Positions 23,871 through 32,203 of a stretch of DNA of 64,000 nt are shown here, one piece after another (positions within the stretch are counted from its first letter, which is position 1; each line of letters starts with the position of its first letter). Source of the stretch: Actinomadura syzygii (GTDB lineage: Bacteria > Actinomycetota > Actinomycetes > Streptosporangiales > Streptosporangiaceae); contig NZ_VSFF01000005.1 in assembly GCF_008085905.1 (NCBI RefSeq), forward strand, positions 530,851-594,850. Reading direction: 5' to 3'. The translations under genes and the position numbers were made by a program. A model generated the notes under the pieces. The model saw nothing but the letters and a program-made list of their open reading frames with translations, did not search any database and was not told the origin of the DNA.

Positions 23871-24730
23871 TGTCCAGCTTCAACGAGGCGGTCATCCTCA
23901 CGGTCGGCATCAACGTCCTGCTGGCCCTCGGCTACTGGATCGCGGTCTCGACCGGCAAGTACTCGTTCGGCCACACGGCCTTCATGGCGATCGGCGCGTA
24001 CACCGCGTCGATCCTGACGGTGAACTTCTCCTGGCCGCTCCCGGTCGCGATGGTCGCGGCGGGCGTCACGGCGGCCGTCGCGGGCGGGCTGATCGGCTGG
24101 ATGGCGCTGCGGCTCTCGCTGCTCTACCTCGCCATCATCACGTTCGTGTTCTCCCAGCTGGTCAACCTGCTGATCTCGCAGTGGGACTACGTCGGCGGCG
24201 CCAGCGGCATGCTCGGCATGACCGGGACGACGGTGCCGCTCGTGGTCGGCTGCGTGCTGCTCGCGGTCGGCTACCTCGTGCTGCTGAGCCGGTCCCGGCT
24301 CGGCCTCGCGCACAAGGCGATCCGGGAGGACGAGCGGGCCGCGATGGCGTCCGGGCTGCGCATCACGCGCATCGCGGTGGGCGCGTTCGCCACGTCCGCC
24401 GCGGTGACGGGCGTCGCCGGGGCGCTGTCCGCGCACCAGCTCATGGTCATCACCCCGGAGCTGTTCGGCCCGCACCAGGCGCTGCTGATCATCCTCTACT
24501 GCGTGCTCGGCGGGGTCGAGTACTTCTGGGGCGCGGCCATCGGCGCCATCGCGCTGAGCCTGCTGCCGATCTACTTCGACTGGCTGAACGAGTGGTACGA
24601 GATCGTCTACGGCCTGCTGTTCGTGGCGCTGATGATCGTGCGCCCGCAGGGTCTGATCGGCCGCGGCGGCGCCGGCGGGGTCCGGCTGCCGCGGCTCATC
24701 CCGCGACGGGAGCGTGAGTCCGTTGGCTGA
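23870..24730 (+). CDS. livM: Branched-chain-type ABC transporter permease (LivM-like)
   Basis: A 286-residue membrane protein: GINVLLALGYWIAVSTGKYS, FGHTAFMAIGAYTASILT and the coupling region KAIREDERAAMASGLRITRI match LivM, with eight to nine predicted helices. The C-terminus ends IVRPQGLIGRGG plus an Arg-rich tail. The start codon shares a base with the preceding stop, so translation is coupled. LivM and LivH together with the two ATPases make the HAAT-class importer. Confidence 0.93.
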   Translation: MSSFNEAVILTVGINVLLALGYWIAVSTGKYSFGHTAFMAIGAYTASILTVNFSWPLPVAMVAAGVTAAVAGGLIGWMALRLSLLYLAIITFVFSQLVNLLISQWDYVGGASGMLGMTGTTVPLVVGCVLLAVGYLVLLSRSRLGLAHKAIREDERAAMASGLRITRIAVGAFATSAAVTGVAGALSAHQLMVITPELFGPHQALLIILYCVLGGVEYFWGAAIGAIALSLLPIYFDWLNEWYEIVYGLLFVALMIVRPQGLIGRGGAGGVRLPRLIPRRERESVG

Positions 24731-25475
24731 GCCGCTGCTGCGGGTGTCCGCGGTGACCAAGCACTTCCAGGGCGTCGAGGCGCTCGGCGCGGTCGACCTG
24801 GAGGTGGCCGGAGGGTCCGTGCACGGCGTCGTCGGACCGAACGGCGCGGGCAAGACGACCCTGCTCAACGTCGTCTCCGGCTACGTGCCGCCGGACGAGG
24901 GACGGGTCGTGCTCGGCGGGCGGGACGTCACCCGCCTCACCCCGCAGCGGCGGGTGCCGCTTGGGATCGTCCGGACGTTCCAGAACATCCGGCTGTTCGG
25001 CGGGCTGACCGTCCTGGAGAACGTGCTGCTCGGGCAGCACAGCCGGGCCGTCACCGGGGCGCGGTCGCTGTGGCCGCTGCGGACCGGCGGGGACCGGCGG
25101 CTGCGCGCCGAGGCCGAACGGTCCCTGGAGCTGTTCGGGCTGACCGACTACCGGGGCCGCCGGGCCGCCGAGTTGCCCTACGGCCTGCAGAAACAACTCG
25201 AAATGGCGCGGGCCCTCGCGGCCCGGCCGAAGGTGCTGCTGCTCGACGAGCCCGCGAGCGGCATGACCGCCGAGGACCGGCGGTCCCTCGTCCCGCGTAT
25301 CCGGGAGCTGCGGGACGAGGGGCTGACCGTCGTCGTGGTCGAGCACGACATGGACGTGATCTCCAACATCTGCGACCACGTCACCGTGCTCAACTTCGGC
25401 CGCAGGCTGACCGACGGACCGCCCGGACAGGTCCTGGCCAGCGATGAGGTAAGGACGGCCTACCTTGGCACCTGA
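24714..25475 (+). CDS. livG: ABC transporter ATP-binding protein (LivG-like)
   Basis: A 253-residue ATPase. Walker A is GPNGAGKTTL, the LivG signature RTFQNIRLFGGLTVLENVLL is present, the ABC signature is LPYGLQKQLEMARALAARP and Walker B LLLDEPASGM, with H-loop VVEHDMD. The canonical LSYG is LPYG here. GTG start overlaps the permease gene by 17 bp; a TTG three codons later (LAEPLLRVSAV) has a slightly better placed GGGAG and is possible. Confidence 0.93.
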   Translation: MSPLAEPLLRVSAVTKHFQGVEALGAVDLEVAGGSVHGVVGPNGAGKTTLLNVVSGYVPPDEGRVVLGGRDVTRLTPQRRVPLGIVRTFQNIRLFGGLTVLENVLLGQHSRAVTGARSLWPLRTGGDRRLRAEAERSLELFGLTDYRGRRAAELPYGLQKQLEMARALAARPKVLLLDEPASGMTAEDRRSLVPRIRELRDEGLTVVVVEHDMDVISNICDHVTVLNFGRRLTDGPPGQVLASDEVRTAYLGT

Positions 25476-26208
25476 AACGGCACCTGAACCGGAAGAGCTG
25501 CTCAAGATCACCGGGTTGCGGGCCGGGTACGGCCGCGTCACCGGGGTCGCGGACGTGAGCGTCGAGGTGCGGCGCGGCGAGCTGGTCGCGGTGCTCGGGC
25601 CGAACGGCGCGGGCAAGAGCACGGTGCTGCGCGCCGTCTCCGGGATGATCCGGCCGTGGTCCGGCAGCGTCGTCCTCGACGGGCGGGACGTCACCGGCCT
25701 GCGGAGCGACCTGCTGGTGCGGGCGGGCATGGCGCACGTCCCCGAGGGGCGGCGCGCCCTGCCCCGCCTGACCGTGGAGGAGAACCTCCGGGTCGGCGCG
25801 TTCACCCGCCGCGACCGCGCGGAGGTCCGGGCGTCGCTGGACGAGGTCTTCGACCGCTTCCCCCGCCTGAAGGACCGCCGCGCGCAGAAGGCGGGCACCC
25901 TCTCCGGCGGCGAGCAGCAGATGCTCGTGATCGGCCGGGCGCTGATGGCGAAGCCGAAGCTCCTCCTGCTGGACGAGCCGTCCCTCGGCCTGTCGCCGCT
26001 GCTCGTCCGGGAGGTGTTCGCGATGATCCGCGCGCTCGCCGCCGACGGCCAGACCGTGCTGCTGGTCGAGCAGAACGTCGCCCAAGGGCTCGCCGTGGCC
26101 GACCGCGGCTACGTGCTCACCGCCGGGCGCGTCACCGCGTCCGGCCCGGCCGCCGACCTCGCCGAGGACCCGTCGCTGCTCCGGGGCTACCTCGGCTCCG
26201 CCGAATAG
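25465..26208 (+). CDS. livF: ABC transporter ATP-binding protein (LivF-like)
   Basis: A 247-residue ATPase: GPNGAGKSTVLRAVSGMIRP, HVPEGRRALPRLTVEENLRV (the LivF-specific stretch), signature LSGGEQQMLVIGRALMAKPK and LLLDEPSLGLSP, then VLLVEQNV. TTG start inside the livG end, 11-bp overlap. It completes the importer. It pairs with LivG to energise uptake, here probably of the acid degraded by the adjoining enzymes (inference). Confidence 0.93.
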   Translation: MAPETAPEPEELLKITGLRAGYGRVTGVADVSVEVRRGELVAVLGPNGAGKSTVLRAVSGMIRPWSGSVVLDGRDVTGLRSDLLVRAGMAHVPEGRRALPRLTVEENLRVGAFTRRDRAEVRASLDEVFDRFPRLKDRRAQKAGTLSGGEQQMLVIGRALMAKPKLLLLDEPSLGLSPLLVREVFAMIRALAADGQTVLLVEQNVAQGLAVADRGYVLTAGRVTASGPAADLAEDPSLLRGYLGSAE

Positions 26209-26223
26209 AAAGGGAGAACCACC

Positions 26224-26988
26224 GTGGCGTCTCGCCGTCGTTTCGAGGAGAGGTCCGTCATCGTCACCGGGGCCGCGTCCGGCATCGGCCGGGAGACGGC
26301 CGTCCGGTTCGCGCGCGAGGGCGCGCTGGTGACCGTCGCCGACATCGACGAGGAGGGCGCGCGGCAGACCGTCGAGGCGATCACGGCGGACGGCGGCGTC
26401 GCCCGCGCCTGCCGGACCGACGTGACGGACCCGGACGCCGTCCAGGCCATGGTGGACGGCGCCGCCGAGGCGTACGGCGGATTGCACGTCCTGCACAACA
26501 ACGCCTACTGGGCGCCGCTCGGCCGCACGGTCGCCGACACGACCCTCCCCGAGTGGGACCGGACGATCGACACCACGTTGAAGAGCGTCTTCCTCGGCTG
26601 CAAGTACGCGATCCCGCACATGGTCGCCGCGGGCGGCGGCGTGATCGTCAACACGGCGTCGACGGCCGGTCTCGTGGCCACCCCGAGCTTCGCCGCCTAC
26701 ATGGCGGCCAAGGGCGGCGTCATCGCGCTGACCAGGTCGATCGCGTTCGACTACGGCAAGGAGGGCATCCGATGCAACGCGGTGGCCCCCGGGCTGACCA
26801 GGACGCCCGCCACCGACCCGGTCTTCCGCGACCAGGAACGGCTCGACTTCCTCACCGACAGGCTGCTCCTCGGTTACGCGGGCGAGCCGAAGGACATCGC
26901 GGAGGCCGCCCTCTACCTGGCCGGGGACGAGTCCCGCTTCATGACCGGCCAGACGATCGTGGTCGACGGCGGCCGCCTCATCGCATGA
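26224..26988 (+). CDS. Short-chain dehydrogenase/reductase
   Basis: A 254-residue classical SDR: VTGAASGIGRETAVRFAREG for cofactor binding, an acidic VADIDEEG that favours NAD, the NAY in LHVLHNNAYWAPL where NNAG is usual, active Ser in NTASTAG, YMAAKGGVIALT with Tyr and Lys, and MTGQTIVVDGGRLI. The NNAY variant removes the canonical Gly after Ala. GTG start with AAAGGGAGAA, 15 bp after livF, so it belongs to the importer operon. Confidence 0.92.
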   Translation: MASRRRFEERSVIVTGAASGIGRETAVRFAREGALVTVADIDEEGARQTVEAITADGGVARACRTDVTDPDAVQAMVDGAAEAYGGLHVLHNNAYWAPLGRTVADTTLPEWDRTIDTTLKSVFLGCKYAIPHMVAAGGGVIVNTASTAGLVATPSFAAYMAAKGGVIALTRSIAFDYGKEGIRCNAVAPGLTRTPATDPVFRDQERLDFLTDRLLLGYAGEPKDIAEAALYLAGDESRFMTGQTIVVDGGRLIA

Positions 26989-27019
26989 CGGCTTACATGA
27001 CACGAAAGGTGCGTGAGCG

Positions 27020-28153
27020 GTGATCGAGCTGCTCGGGATCCCGATGGCGGCGGGCGCCGGCATCGACATCTACTCCGGGGTGGCCCGGATGGCCGGGAAG
27101 GTGTGGGGGTCGCTGCACCGCGCGGCGGAGCCGTCCCGGACGGCCGTCGTCGTGGTGCACCCCAGCTCGAACTTCCTCGGCCACTACCTGCTGGGCCCGC
27201 TGGCCGAGCGCGGCGTGGACGCGGTCGGCCTGAACACCCGCTACATCGGCAACGACAGCGCGCTCATCATGGAGAACTGCGTGCTCGACGTCGGGGCCGC
27301 GATCGGGTTCCTGCGCGAGCGCGGCTACGAGAAGGTCGTCCTGATCGGGAACTCCGGCGGCGGCGGGCTCACCGCCTTCTACCAGAGCCAGGCCGAGTCC
27401 CCGACCGTGCGCGCGACGCCCGCCGGGGACCCGCCCGACCTGACGAAGGCCGCGCTGCCGCCGGTGGACGGCCTCGTCTCGCTGATGGCCCACCCGGGCC
27501 GCGCCATCGTCTACACCGAATGGCTGGACCCGGCGATCGTCGACGAGCACGACCCGCTCAGGCGCGACGCCGAACTGGACATGTTCGATCCGCGCAACGG
27601 CCCTCCGTACAGCCCGGAGTTCGTGGAGCGGTACCGGGCCGCGCAGCTCGCCCGGAGCCGGCGGATCACGGCCTGGGTGCGCGAGCAGCTCGCCGCGCTG
27701 GACAAGCGCGACGACGGCCTGCGCGACCTGCCGTTCCTGGTGCACGGCACCGTCGCCGACCCTCGGTTCCTGGACACGGCGCTCGACGCGTCCGACCGCA
27801 CGCCGGGCACGCTGTGGGGTCCGGCGGTGACGTCCAACCTGCTGCCCGCGACGCTCGGCCACCACACGAGCCTCCGCTCGTGGCTCAGCCAGTGGAGCGT
27901 GGACGACTCCAACTGCGACGGCCCCCGGCACATCGCGCGGACGAACGTCCCGACGCTCGTCATGTACGGCACCGCCGACCAGGTGTGCTTCCCGAGCCAC
28001 GCCCGGTCGATGTACGACGCGATCCCGCACGACGACCGGAAGCTCGTGCCGGTGGAGGGCGGCAACCACTACCTGCAAGGACAGCCGGACCTGATCGCGC
28101 ACGTCGCCGACACGCTCGTCGGGTGGATTGAAGCTAAGGGGCTACGCGCATGA
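27020..28153 (+). CDS. Alpha/beta hydrolase of the catabolic operon
   Basis: A 377-residue hydrolase. VVVVHPSSNFLGHYLLGPLA forms the first strand and loop, the nucleophile elbow is VVLIGNSGGGGLTAFYQ, the acid is in VMYGTADQVCFPSHA and the His in EGGNHYLQGQ. A large insertion of about 120 residues between elbow and acid forms a lid. Placement between an importer and a Rieske dioxygenase suggests hydrolysis of an ester or of a ring-fission product; phthalate-ester hydrolases sit similarly in other actinobacteria. GTG start; stop overlaps the next ATG. Confidence 0.82.
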   Translation: MIELLGIPMAAGAGIDIYSGVARMAGKVWGSLHRAAEPSRTAVVVVHPSSNFLGHYLLGPLAERGVDAVGLNTRYIGNDSALIMENCVLDVGAAIGFLRERGYEKVVLIGNSGGGGLTAFYQSQAESPTVRATPAGDPPDLTKAALPPVDGLVSLMAHPGRAIVYTEWLDPAIVDEHDPLRRDAELDMFDPRNGPPYSPEFVERYRAAQLARSRRITAWVREQLAALDKRDDGLRDLPFLVHGTVADPRFLDTALDASDRTPGTLWGPAVTSNLLPATLGHHTSLRSWLSQWSVDDSNCDGPRHIARTNVPTLVMYGTADQVCFPSHARSMYDAIPHDDRKLVPVEGGNHYLQGQPDLIAHVADTLVGWIEAKGLRA

Positions 28154-28899
28154 CCGAACTGCACCCGGATTTCGCCGACCTCAAGGTCGAGCCCGGCGAG
28201 TCGCACATAAGCGGCAGGCACGAGCTGTTCGACATCGTCAACGTGTTGACGTTCGGCGGGGCGGCGGACCGTCCGACGCATGTGCCCGCCGAGCTGGGCG
28301 CGATGGGGCCCGTCCGGATCTGGGAGTCGACCGGGGCCGCCGACTTCCTGCCGTTCTGGAACACCAACCTCGACGGCGCGCAGTACCTCTACATCGCGTA
28401 CGGCAGCGTCCGGGTCGAGTTCAAGGACACCGAGGGCTACCAGCGGTACGGCCACTACGTGGGCAGGGCCGGTGACCTGCTGCGGCTGCCCCAGGAGGTC
28501 GCGCACCGGACGTACTCCGGCGACGGCAAGCGCCGCATCACCCTGGAGCTCATGCCGCACAACCCGTTCTGGGACGACCTGGGCAAGAACCCGGTCACGC
28601 CGGACACGAGCCGGAAGGCCGGCGGCTTCGCCTTCGAGATCCACGACACGGAGGTCGAGATCTCCTGGCCCGGCGGCGGCTCGCTGCGCACTCCGCGCGA
28701 CTCGTTCATGCGCGGGGTGCGTGCCCTGTGCGCCTACGAGATGCACCTCGGGCACAACGAGTTCGACGGCGGGTTCATCGTCCACGACCTCGGCGAGCAG
28801 GTGCGGCTGAAGGCGTCCGGGCATGAGGAGACGCTGGACGGCCGGGAGGTGCTCGCGGTCTTCCACGGCCTCCGCGACGCGCTCACCGAAGGCGGCTGA
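28150..28899 (+). CDS. Cupin-fold protein of the catabolic operon
   Basis: A 249-residue protein with RmlC-like cupin features: YLYIAYGSVRVEFKD, RYGHYVGRAGDLLRLPQEVA and HRTYSGDGKRRITLELMPH give the conserved Gly/His positions of a metal-binding beta barrel resembling the central part of homogentisate dioxygenase-type proteins. It might be a small ring-cleavage oxygenase or only a binding protein; residues alone do not decide. The ATG overlaps the hydrolase stop. Its last 17 bases overlap the convergent decarboxylase-like gene. Confidence 0.7.
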   Translation: MTELHPDFADLKVEPGESHISGRHELFDIVNVLTFGGAADRPTHVPAELGAMGPVRIWESTGAADFLPFWNTNLDGAQYLYIAYGSVRVEFKDTEGYQRYGHYVGRAGDLLRLPQEVAHRTYSGDGKRRITLELMPHNPFWDDLGKNPVTPDTSRKAGGFAFEIHDTEVEISWPGGGSLRTPRDSFMRGVRALCAYEMHLGHNEFDGGFIVHDLGEQVRLKASGHEETLDGREVLAVFHGLRDALTEGG

Positions 28900-29608
28900 G
28901 CTCGTGCCGCCAGGCCGTGGCCTCGTTGAACGCCCCGCCGAGGTCGGGCAGTTCGGCGAGGTCGCGGTCCGGCAGGTCGCGCAGCGTCCCGCCCGCGCTC
29001 GCGACCGTGAGCGACATCCGCGCGATGGTGTCGACCGAGATCGCGCGCAGCACGGCCTCGGGCACCGTCGCGCCGGTGCTGGTGATCCCGTGCCCGCGCA
29101 GCAGGACCACGGGCCTGTCGCCGAGCGCGTCGACCATCTCCCCGGCGAGCCGCCGGTCGCGGACCAGCACGCCGCGCGGATACACGGGCACCCCGGCCCG
29201 CGCGAGCCGCGCGCCGGGAATGTCGAACGCGCCGACGATGGGACGGATCGCGAGCCCGGCCAGGTCGGCGGCCACGACGGCGGGCGGGTGCGCGTGGACG
29301 ACCGCCTGGACGTCCGGTCGCTGTCGCAGCACCTCGGTGTGGAGGGGCAGTTCGTTCGGCGGGGCCCAGCCTCCGTCGAGTTCGCCTTCCGCACCTGGCG
29401 CGCCGTCGAGGTCAACCAGGCGGATGTCGGCGGGGGTGGTGTGCGCGAGGCCGCGCTCGTGCGGCCCGCGGCAGCGGACGAGGAGCCGGTCGGGGCCGGT
29501 GCGCAGGCTGATGTGGCCGAGGATCCCGTCGGACAGGCCCCGGACGGCCAGCACCCGGCAGGCGTCCGCGATCTGGCGGCGGAGTTCGGCGAAGGGGTCT
29601 TCGGTCAT
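28883..29608 (-). CDS. Class II aldolase/adducin family protein, probable aromatic-acid decarboxylase
   Basis: A 241-residue metal enzyme. LRRQIADACRVLAVRGLSDG, GHISLRTGPDRLLVRCRG, then HTEVLRQRPDVQAVVHAHPP gives the zinc-site HAH, and LLRGHGITSTGATVPEA the third His. The family includes fuculose aldolase, but 3,4-dihydroxyphthalate decarboxylase (PhtC/PadC) and the cumate-pathway decarboxylase also have this fold. As last gene of a Rieske dioxygenase operon it fits decarboxylation far better than sugar-aldol cleavage. The ATG overlaps the reductase stop by 4 bp. Confidence 0.8.
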   Translation of the reverse strand: MTEDPFAELRRQIADACRVLAVRGLSDGILGHISLRTGPDRLLVRCRGPHERGLAHTTPADIRLVDLDGAPGAEGELDGGWAPPNELPLHTEVLRQRPDVQAVVHAHPPAVVAADLAGLAIRPIVGAFDIPGARLARAGVPVYPRGVLVRDRRLAGEMVDALGDRPVVLLRGHGITSTGATVPEAVLRAISVDTIARMSLTVASAGGTLRDLPDRDLAELPDLGGAFNEATAWRHELSRLR

Positions 29609-30840
29609 GGTCGCCTTCCTGCGGGTCGGGCGCGGGCCGGTCGGTCCAGTTCGGCGAGCGCCTCGGTGAAGCCGGCTTCGGCGGCCAGGAGGCGCCGGCA
29701 CGTGACCAGCGCTCGCGGCCAGTTGAGGGTGACGGCGGCGGCGAGGCGCCCGGCGGCGTCGGTGTAGGCGACGGCGGCGCGCGGCCTGTCGCCCGTGAGG
29801 TCCCCGATCACGGTGTGGTCGGTCGCCCGCGCCGGGCTCCCGGCGATCTGGATCTTCCAGTCGTACTGGTCGCTCCACACGTACTCCACCGGCCGGTAGG
29901 GGACCGGCTCGTCGGGTCGGACGATGTTGCGGGCCACGCACGCGGCCTGCTCGACGGCGTTCGTCCAGTGCTCCACGCGGACGTGGTCGCCGTGGCGCGG
30001 GTGCGGCCAGCGGGCCACGTCACCGGCGGCGAACACGTCCTGCGTTCCTTGCGCGCGGCAGTATTCGTCGCAGAGCACGCCGTTCGCGACGTCCAGTCCG
30101 GACGAGCGCAGCCAGCCGTCGTTGGGGACGGCGCCGATGCCGACCACGACGGTCGCGGCGGGCAGAACGGCGCCGTCGTCGAGGCACACGCGGAGATCGC
30201 CGCTCGTCCCCTCGATCGCGACGACTCCGGTGCCGAAGCGGGTCCGCACGCCGTGGCGTTCGTGGATGCCGGTCAGCAGCGGCCCGACCGCCGGGCCGAG
30301 GACCCGCGCCATCGGATCGAGGAGCGGATCGACGATCGTGACCCGGCAAGCGAGACCGCGTGCGGCGGCGGCCACCTCGGCGCCGACGAACCCGCCGCCG
30401 ACCACGACGACCTCGCCGCCGCGCAGCAGGTCCCGGCGCAGCGCCGCGCCGTCCCCGAGGGTCCGCAGCACATGGACGCCGTCGCGCGCCGCCCACGGCG
30501 AGGGCCGGGCGGACGCCCCGGTCGCGATCACGCACACGTCGTAGGGGATGCGGGTGCCGTCGGCGAGCCTGACCTGCTTGTCCGCGACGTCGAGGTGTTC
30601 GGCGGCGGCTCCGAGACGCAGTTCGATCCGCTCGTCCGAGGGCCCGCCGTTCAGGAGGGACAGCCTCCCGGCCGCCCATGCGCCGGTGAGGAAGTGCTTC
30701 GAGAGCGGCGGCTTGTCGTAGGGCTCGGCGTCCTCGGCGCCGATGACGAGGACGCGGCCCTCGAACCCGCCCGCTGTCAGCGCTTGGGCGGTGCGGACGC
30801 CCGCCACCGACGAGCCGACCACGACGGCGGTGCGGCTCAT
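29605..30840 (-). CDS. Ferredoxin--NAD(P)+ reductase of Rieske dioxygenase system
   Basis: A 411-residue FAD flavoprotein: VVVGSSVAGVRTAQAL binds FAD, PYDKPPLSKHFL and VIATGASARPSP follow, VVVVGGGFVGAEVAAAARGL binds NAD(P)H, and VFAAGDVARWPHP closes the FAD site. The C-terminal domain (WSDQYDWKIQIAG) is that of BphA4/phthalate-dioxygenase reductases. It passes electrons from NADH to the ferredoxin encoded just upstream with a 4-bp overlap. Length is normal. Confidence 0.93.
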   Translation of the reverse strand: MSRTAVVVGSSVAGVRTAQALTAGGFEGRVLVIGAEDAEPYDKPPLSKHFLTGAWAAGRLSLLNGGPSDERIELRLGAAAEHLDVADKQVRLADGTRIPYDVCVIATGASARPSPWAARDGVHVLRTLGDGAALRRDLLRGGEVVVVGGGFVGAEVAAAARGLACRVTIVDPLLDPMARVLGPAVGPLLTGIHERHGVRTRFGTGVVAIEGTSGDLRVCLDDGAVLPAATVVVGIGAVPNDGWLRSSGLDVANGVLCDEYCRAQGTQDVFAAGDVARWPHPRHGDHVRVEHWTNAVEQAACVARNIVRPDEPVPYRPVEYVWSDQYDWKIQIAGSPARATDHTVIGDLTGDRPRAAVAYTDAAGRLAAAVTLNWPRALVTCRRLLAAEAGFTEALAELDRPARARPAGRRP

Positions 30841-31034
30841 TCGTCCTCGACGGCGAGTGCTGAGACCGGGCAGCTCCGGGCGGCCTCTTCGACCCGCTGA
30901 CGGTCTTCCTCGGGGACGCTTTCCTTCAGCAGGACGACGACGCCGTCGTCGTCGATGTCGTAGACGTCCGGGGCGGCCACGACGCAGTTCGCGTAACCCT
31001 GGCAGGCGCCCTTGTCAGCCCGCAGGATGGGCAT
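30837..31034 (-). CDS. [3Fe-4S]-type ferredoxin
   Basis: A 65-residue ferredoxin with C11-Q-G-Y-A-N-C17 and C55-P. Position 14, a Cys in [4Fe-4S] proteins, is Tyr, so a [3Fe-4S] cluster is expected. Such ferredoxins serve cytochromes P450 and the Rieske dioxygenases of actinobacterial phthalate and phenanthrene pathways. GAGGAG lies before this ATG (MPILRADKG); an in-frame start 17 codons earlier is disfavoured. It feeds the oxygenase from the neighbouring reductase. Confidence 0.92.
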   Translation of the reverse strand: MPILRADKGACQGYANCVVAAPDVYDIDDDGVVVLLKESVPEEDRQRVEEAARSCPVSALAVEDE

Positions 31035-31100
31035 GGCGACTCCTCTTCGTGATTGCGTTTGGGCGGCATCAGGACTTGGCGTCATCAGGACTTGGCGGCA

Positions 31101-31886
31101 TCAGGATTTGGCGGCGATGCCGCCGTCCGGATGCACGACGTCGCCGGTGATCCCCCGGGACCGGGACGACGCGAGGAACACGTAGCTCCAGGCATGGTCC
31201 TCGCCCCTCAGCGCGACGCCCAGCGGGGTGCGCGCGGCCAGCTCCGCCGCCCGGCCCGGGGTGTCGTCGAGCCGCCGGGCCTGCTGCCCGAGGCTGGGGA
31301 TTCCCCGCAGGTCGGTGTTGAGGGTGCCGCCGGGCGCGACGCCGTTGACGCGGACGTCCGGCGCCAGCTCGTGCGCCAGCGCCGTCACCAGCCCGCGCAC
31401 CGCGAACTTGGACGACACGTAGAGCACGCCGCCCCGTCCCGGGTAGTACGCGGACGTCGACTCGGTGAGCACGATCGAGCCGCGCGACCGGCGGAGCGCG
31501 GGCAGCGCCGCCTTCACCGAGTGCAGGTGGCTCTTGACGTTGGTCGAGAACATCTCCGCGAACGCCTCGTCGAGCACGTCGGCGTCCAGTTCCTCAAGGC
31601 CGCGGTAGAAGTCGAACACGCCGACGCAGTTGACCAGCACGTCCAGGCCGCCGAACGCGGCGACCGCCGTCGCGACGGCCTCGTCGTTCGCCGCCCGCGT
31701 CGTCGCGTCGCCGACCGTGACCGGCACGCCGGGGAGCGCCTCGGCGATCGCCTCGGCCTTGGCCGCGTCCCGTTCCAGGACGGCGACGGACGCGCCCTCC
31801 GCGCGGAACGCGTCGAGCACCGCGCGCCCGATGCCCGAGCCCGCCCCGACGATGAGCGCCCGCCGCCCGTCCAGCCACCCGGTCAT
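31101..31886 (-). CDS. cis-Dihydrodiol dehydrogenase (SDR family)
   Basis: A 261-residue SDR: ALIVGAGSGIGRAVLDAFRA, NAD-type acidic end of beta 2 (VAVLERDA), LVNCVGVFDFYRGLEELD, active Ser in VLTESTSAYYPG, YVSSKFAVRGLVTALAHE and GDVVHPDGGIA. VNCVGVFD and the TESTSAYYPGRGG stretch are characteristic of BphB/HcaB/PhtB dihydrodiol dehydrogenases, which rearomatise the cis-diol made by the dioxygenase using NAD. It follows the small gene with a 4-bp overlap and lies in the usual phtB position. Confidence 0.9.
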   Translation of the reverse strand: MTGWLDGRRALIVGAGSGIGRAVLDAFRAEGASVAVLERDAAKAEAIAEALPGVPVTVGDATTRAANDEAVATAVAAFGGLDVLVNCVGVFDFYRGLEELDADVLDEAFAEMFSTNVKSHLHSVKAALPALRRSRGSIVLTESTSAYYPGRGGVLYVSSKFAVRGLVTALAHELAPDVRVNGVAPGGTLNTDLRGIPSLGQQARRLDDTPGRAAELAARTPLGVALRGEDHAWSYVFLASSRSRGITGDVVHPDGGIAAKS

Positions 31887-32203
31887 GCGTCCTCCGCGGG
31901 GGATTCGTCTTGGACGAGCGAACCGAACGGGTGGCCGATCATCTCGGAGAACGTCGCGGTCTGCTGCCAGGTCAGCGCCTCCAGCTCCAGCGGGCACAGC
32001 GCGATCCACTGGCCCGAGCGCGGGGACTCCACCAGCAGCCGGGCGCCGTTCCGCGTCTCGACCTTGGTGATCCTGATCTCGGAGAACTCGTTGCCGAGGA
32101 CGAGCGTCTCGCCCCGGGCGTGCTCCAGGAACCGCAGCCGCTCCCGCTCGGCCCGTGCGGCGCCGTCGGCGTCCTCCCGCTCGCCCTCCCAGCCGATCGT
32201 CAT
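31883..32203 (-). CDS. Small conserved protein of dioxygenase operon, function unknown
   Basis: A 106-residue soluble protein. It starts with an acidic, Arg-rich helix (EGEREDADGAARAERERLRF), then a beta-rich part: LVLGNEFSEIRITKVETRNG, ARLLVESPRSGQWIALCPLE and the helix LEALTWQQTATFSEMIGHPF. No catalytic motif is evident. It is wedged with 4-bp overlaps between the beta subunit and the dihydrodiol dehydrogenase, so it is translated with the oxygenase. It may be an assembly or stability factor. Confidence 0.75.
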   Translation of the reverse strand: MTIGWEGEREDADGAARAERERLRFLEHARGETLVLGNEFSEIRITKVETRNGARLLVESPRSGQWIALCPLELEALTWQQTATFSEMIGHPFGSLVQDESPAEDA

